Made by a program: the position numbers and the translations under genes
The notes under the pieces: generated by a model
Databases searched by the model: none
The model's input: the letters and a program-made list of their open reading frames with translations, nothing else
Told to the model about the DNA's origin: nothing
In this document: positions 31,562 to 32,752 of the stretch, piece by piece
How positions within the stretch are numbered: the first letter of the stretch is position 1
Layout: the number at the start of each line of letters is the position of its first letter
DNA from: Bacillota bacterium
GTDB taxonomy: Bacteria > Bacillota > Clostridia > Oscillospirales > SIG627
NCBI GenBank assembly: GCA_029006345.1
Contig: JAQXGK010000074.1
Span: 1 to 32,752, forward strand
DNA: 32,752 bases
Direction of reading: 5' to 3'

Positions 31562-31595
31562 TTGTTCGGAAATAGCACAGCAAGATTACGAACAA
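31562..31595 (+). other. 5' leader hairpin and tiny upstream frame before the third paralog
   Basis: TTGTTCG (31562-31568) pairs perfectly with CGAACAA (31589-31595), with a 20-nt loop, right at the 5' end of the predicted transcript. A six-codon frame (ATG at 31604, MNLRKD, stop 31622-31624) follows and covers the ribosome site AAAGGA. The hairpin may stabilise the mRNA; regulation is speculative. Confidence 0.45.
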
Positions 31596-31628
31596 CTAAA
31601 ACCATGAATCTGCGAAAGGATTGAGAAA

Positions 31629-32752
31629 ATGAAAGTAATGAAGAGACCCTTTGCACTTCTTCTTTGCGTTGCAATACTTGCCGCGCTTAGCTCGTTTTCG
31701 GCTTCTGCCGATGTTACACCGTTTCGGGTAAATGTCAGCCGCATTTCCAACACAAGCGGCAGCGATACAAATACCGGAACATATTTTGTTTTCGACGGTC
31801 AGGAATCTCAGCTTGCCGATAACAAATATTCGCGCGCTATACTCGCCGAGTGGGACAGCGCCGCTTCGGCGTATAAGATTACGGGAAGCCTTGGCTATGA
31901 ATCCGACAAAACGGTATGGGATATTCAGCCTACCGGCTTTGCCCTTATGATATCTGCCTTTTCCAACGGCAATGCTTTTGATAATGTAAACTTCAGCAAC
32001 ATCGGTTCAAACTTCAGCTATTCCAGCACCGACAAGGATAATATTCTTGCCGGAAGCTATATTTATCTCTATAACATCGACCTTGCAGAGGGAACTGTAA
32101 TGACCTCCGGTACAGAGGGTGCGGACGATTTCACAAGCGAATCCTATGTTATGGTCGGTTCGCCGGATGCCGCAGCGACAGTTCAGCCCTATAACGGCGA
32201 GGGAATATCCGTTTCTAAGGCACCCGCCCCCGGTGAATACAACGCTCTTTACCTCAGCCATTTTGATCCGTACTTCGGGCTTTACTACGATAGCCCCAAG
32301 GGCGATATCTACGATGAGTGCTTTGTTGTCATTCCTTCCGAATACAGTGATGCCGATGAACTTTATGATGATCTCGAAATGTATTCATGGGCTTTCGCCG
32401 CAGTGCTTGAAAGGGATGCCGACGGCTTCTATAAGGTAATCCATACGGCACAGTGGGTTGATAAGTCAGAGTGGGCGTGGGATTATTTTGCCGATGAAAA
32501 TGACAACATTCTCGAAAACAGAATCCTGCTTGTCTGCCACATCATGAACGTATCGGCAAGCGAACCCAGCAAGGATATATACGGTTCTCTCACCTACAGC
32601 TTCGGACAGCTCAACTGGAGAGCTGCATATAACGGTATGGATCCCGCATATAACCCGAATTCCGACACTGAGGGCGCATTCACGGGTATGTATGCTTCCT
32701 TCCATGGAGTGGACTTCGAGAACCACAAGATTGCTACAGCCGGCGACTGGGG
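31629..32752 (+). CDS. Surface protein of unknown family, third tandem paralog (3' end outside window)
   Basis: The frame is open from ATG 31629 (AAAGGA site at 31615-31620) to the window edge, giving 374 residues so far. The signal peptide is KRPFALLLCVAILAALSSFSASA. The mature start ADVTPFRVNVSRI, the GTYFVFDGQE motif and the block AGSYIYLYNIDLAEGTVMTS (residues ~141-160) are almost identical to the first paralog. Overall similarity is closer to the first paralog than to the second. The sequence reaches the end of the shared domain (IATAGDWG, matching QTSGEWG in paralog 1) exactly at the window edge. Anchor type and any extra domain therefore cannot be seen. It has its own promoter and leader hairpin. 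Function is unknown. Confidence 0.85.
   Translation, partial: MKVMKRPFALLLCVAILAALSSFSASADVTPFRVNVSRISNTSGSDTNTGTYFVFDGQESQLADNKYSRAILAEWDSAASAYKITGSLGYESDKTVWDIQPTGFALMISAFSNGNAFDNVNFSNIGSNFSYSSTDKDNILAGSYIYLYNIDLAEGTVMTSGTEGADDFTSESYVMVGSPDAAATVQPYNGEGISVSKAPAPGEYNALYLSHFDPYFGLYYDSPKGDIYDECFVVIPSEYSDADELYDDLEMYSWAFAAVLERDADGFYKVIHTAQWVDKSEWAWDYFADENDNILENRILLVCHIMNVSASEPSKDIYGSLTYSFGQLNWRAAYNGMDPAYNPNSDTEGAFTGMYASFHGVDFENHKIATAGDW

Noticed and set aside
1-32752. CRISPR arrays, tRNA or rRNA genes, insertion sequences and phage attachment sites
   Set aside because: No regularly spaced repeats, cloverleaf-like sequences, transposase or integrase frames, or flanking direct repeats were seen on reading both strands.

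Overview
The window looks like chromosome from a strictly anaerobic, low-to-mid GC Firmicute, most likely a gut Clostridia of the Oscillospiraceae/Ruminococcaceae type. This is inferred from NfnAB-type ferredoxin:NADP oxidoreductase, a PerR-rubrerythrin pair, Gram-positive lipoproteins without outer-membrane genes, strong AGGAGG ribosome sites, near-consensus sigma-A promoters, and a sortase-like C-terminal signal. No phage, insertion sequence, CRISPR, tRNA or rRNA was seen.

Layout. 1-5.6 kb: end of a Tex-family RNA-binding protein, an orphan MsmK/UgpC-type sugar-importer ATPase, a minus-strand pair (cysteine desulfurase with an apparent ATT start plus a DUF3343 Se/S-carrier-like protein), and a divergent nfnA-nfnB pair driven from back-to-back promoters. 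5.7-11.1 kb: a carbohydrate-binding surface lipoprotein broken by a frameshift, a small Cys/His-rich protein, a membrane protein, an orphan solute-binding lipoprotein, and an AbrB-like regulator with a zinc-ribbon tail. 11.2-17.2 kb: an apparent six-gene operon with one strong promoter and one strong terminator: a large lipoprotein, a PP2C phosphatase, a galactokinase-family GHMP kinase, a small membrane protein, a WalJ/YycJ-like MBL hydrolase and RlmH. 17.2-20.8 kb: minus-strand ABC-2 exporter pair, then perR-rubrerythrin with a Fur/PerR-box over the promoter. 20.8-26.4 kb: amino-sugar and cell-wall genes: a cytoplasmic GH3 NagZ-like enzyme, a G5-M23 peptidase, a WG-repeat protein on the minus strand, and nagA-nagB.

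26.4-32.75 kb is the most unusual part. A consensus promoter is followed exactly at its predicted start by a roughly 226-nt GC-rich element. Its two ends pair in a 7-bp stem (9 with wobbles), and it can fold into seven internal hairpins, so it is a candidate large structured RNA. It lies 52 nt upstream of three tandem, paralogous secreted/surface proteins of 474, 1040 and at least 374 residues. These share an N-terminal domain I do not recognise but are anchored differently: a C-terminal transmembrane helix with a Lys tail in the first, and a CBM9-like domain plus an APTTGD sortase-like signal in the second. The third runs off the window.

Functionally the window combines sugar and amino-sugar acquisition, GlcNAc salvage (GH3, NagA, NagB), envelope maintenance and surface display, with anaerobic redox and peroxide defence housekeeping. 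All functions are read from sequence motifs and family knowledge; no database search was run.
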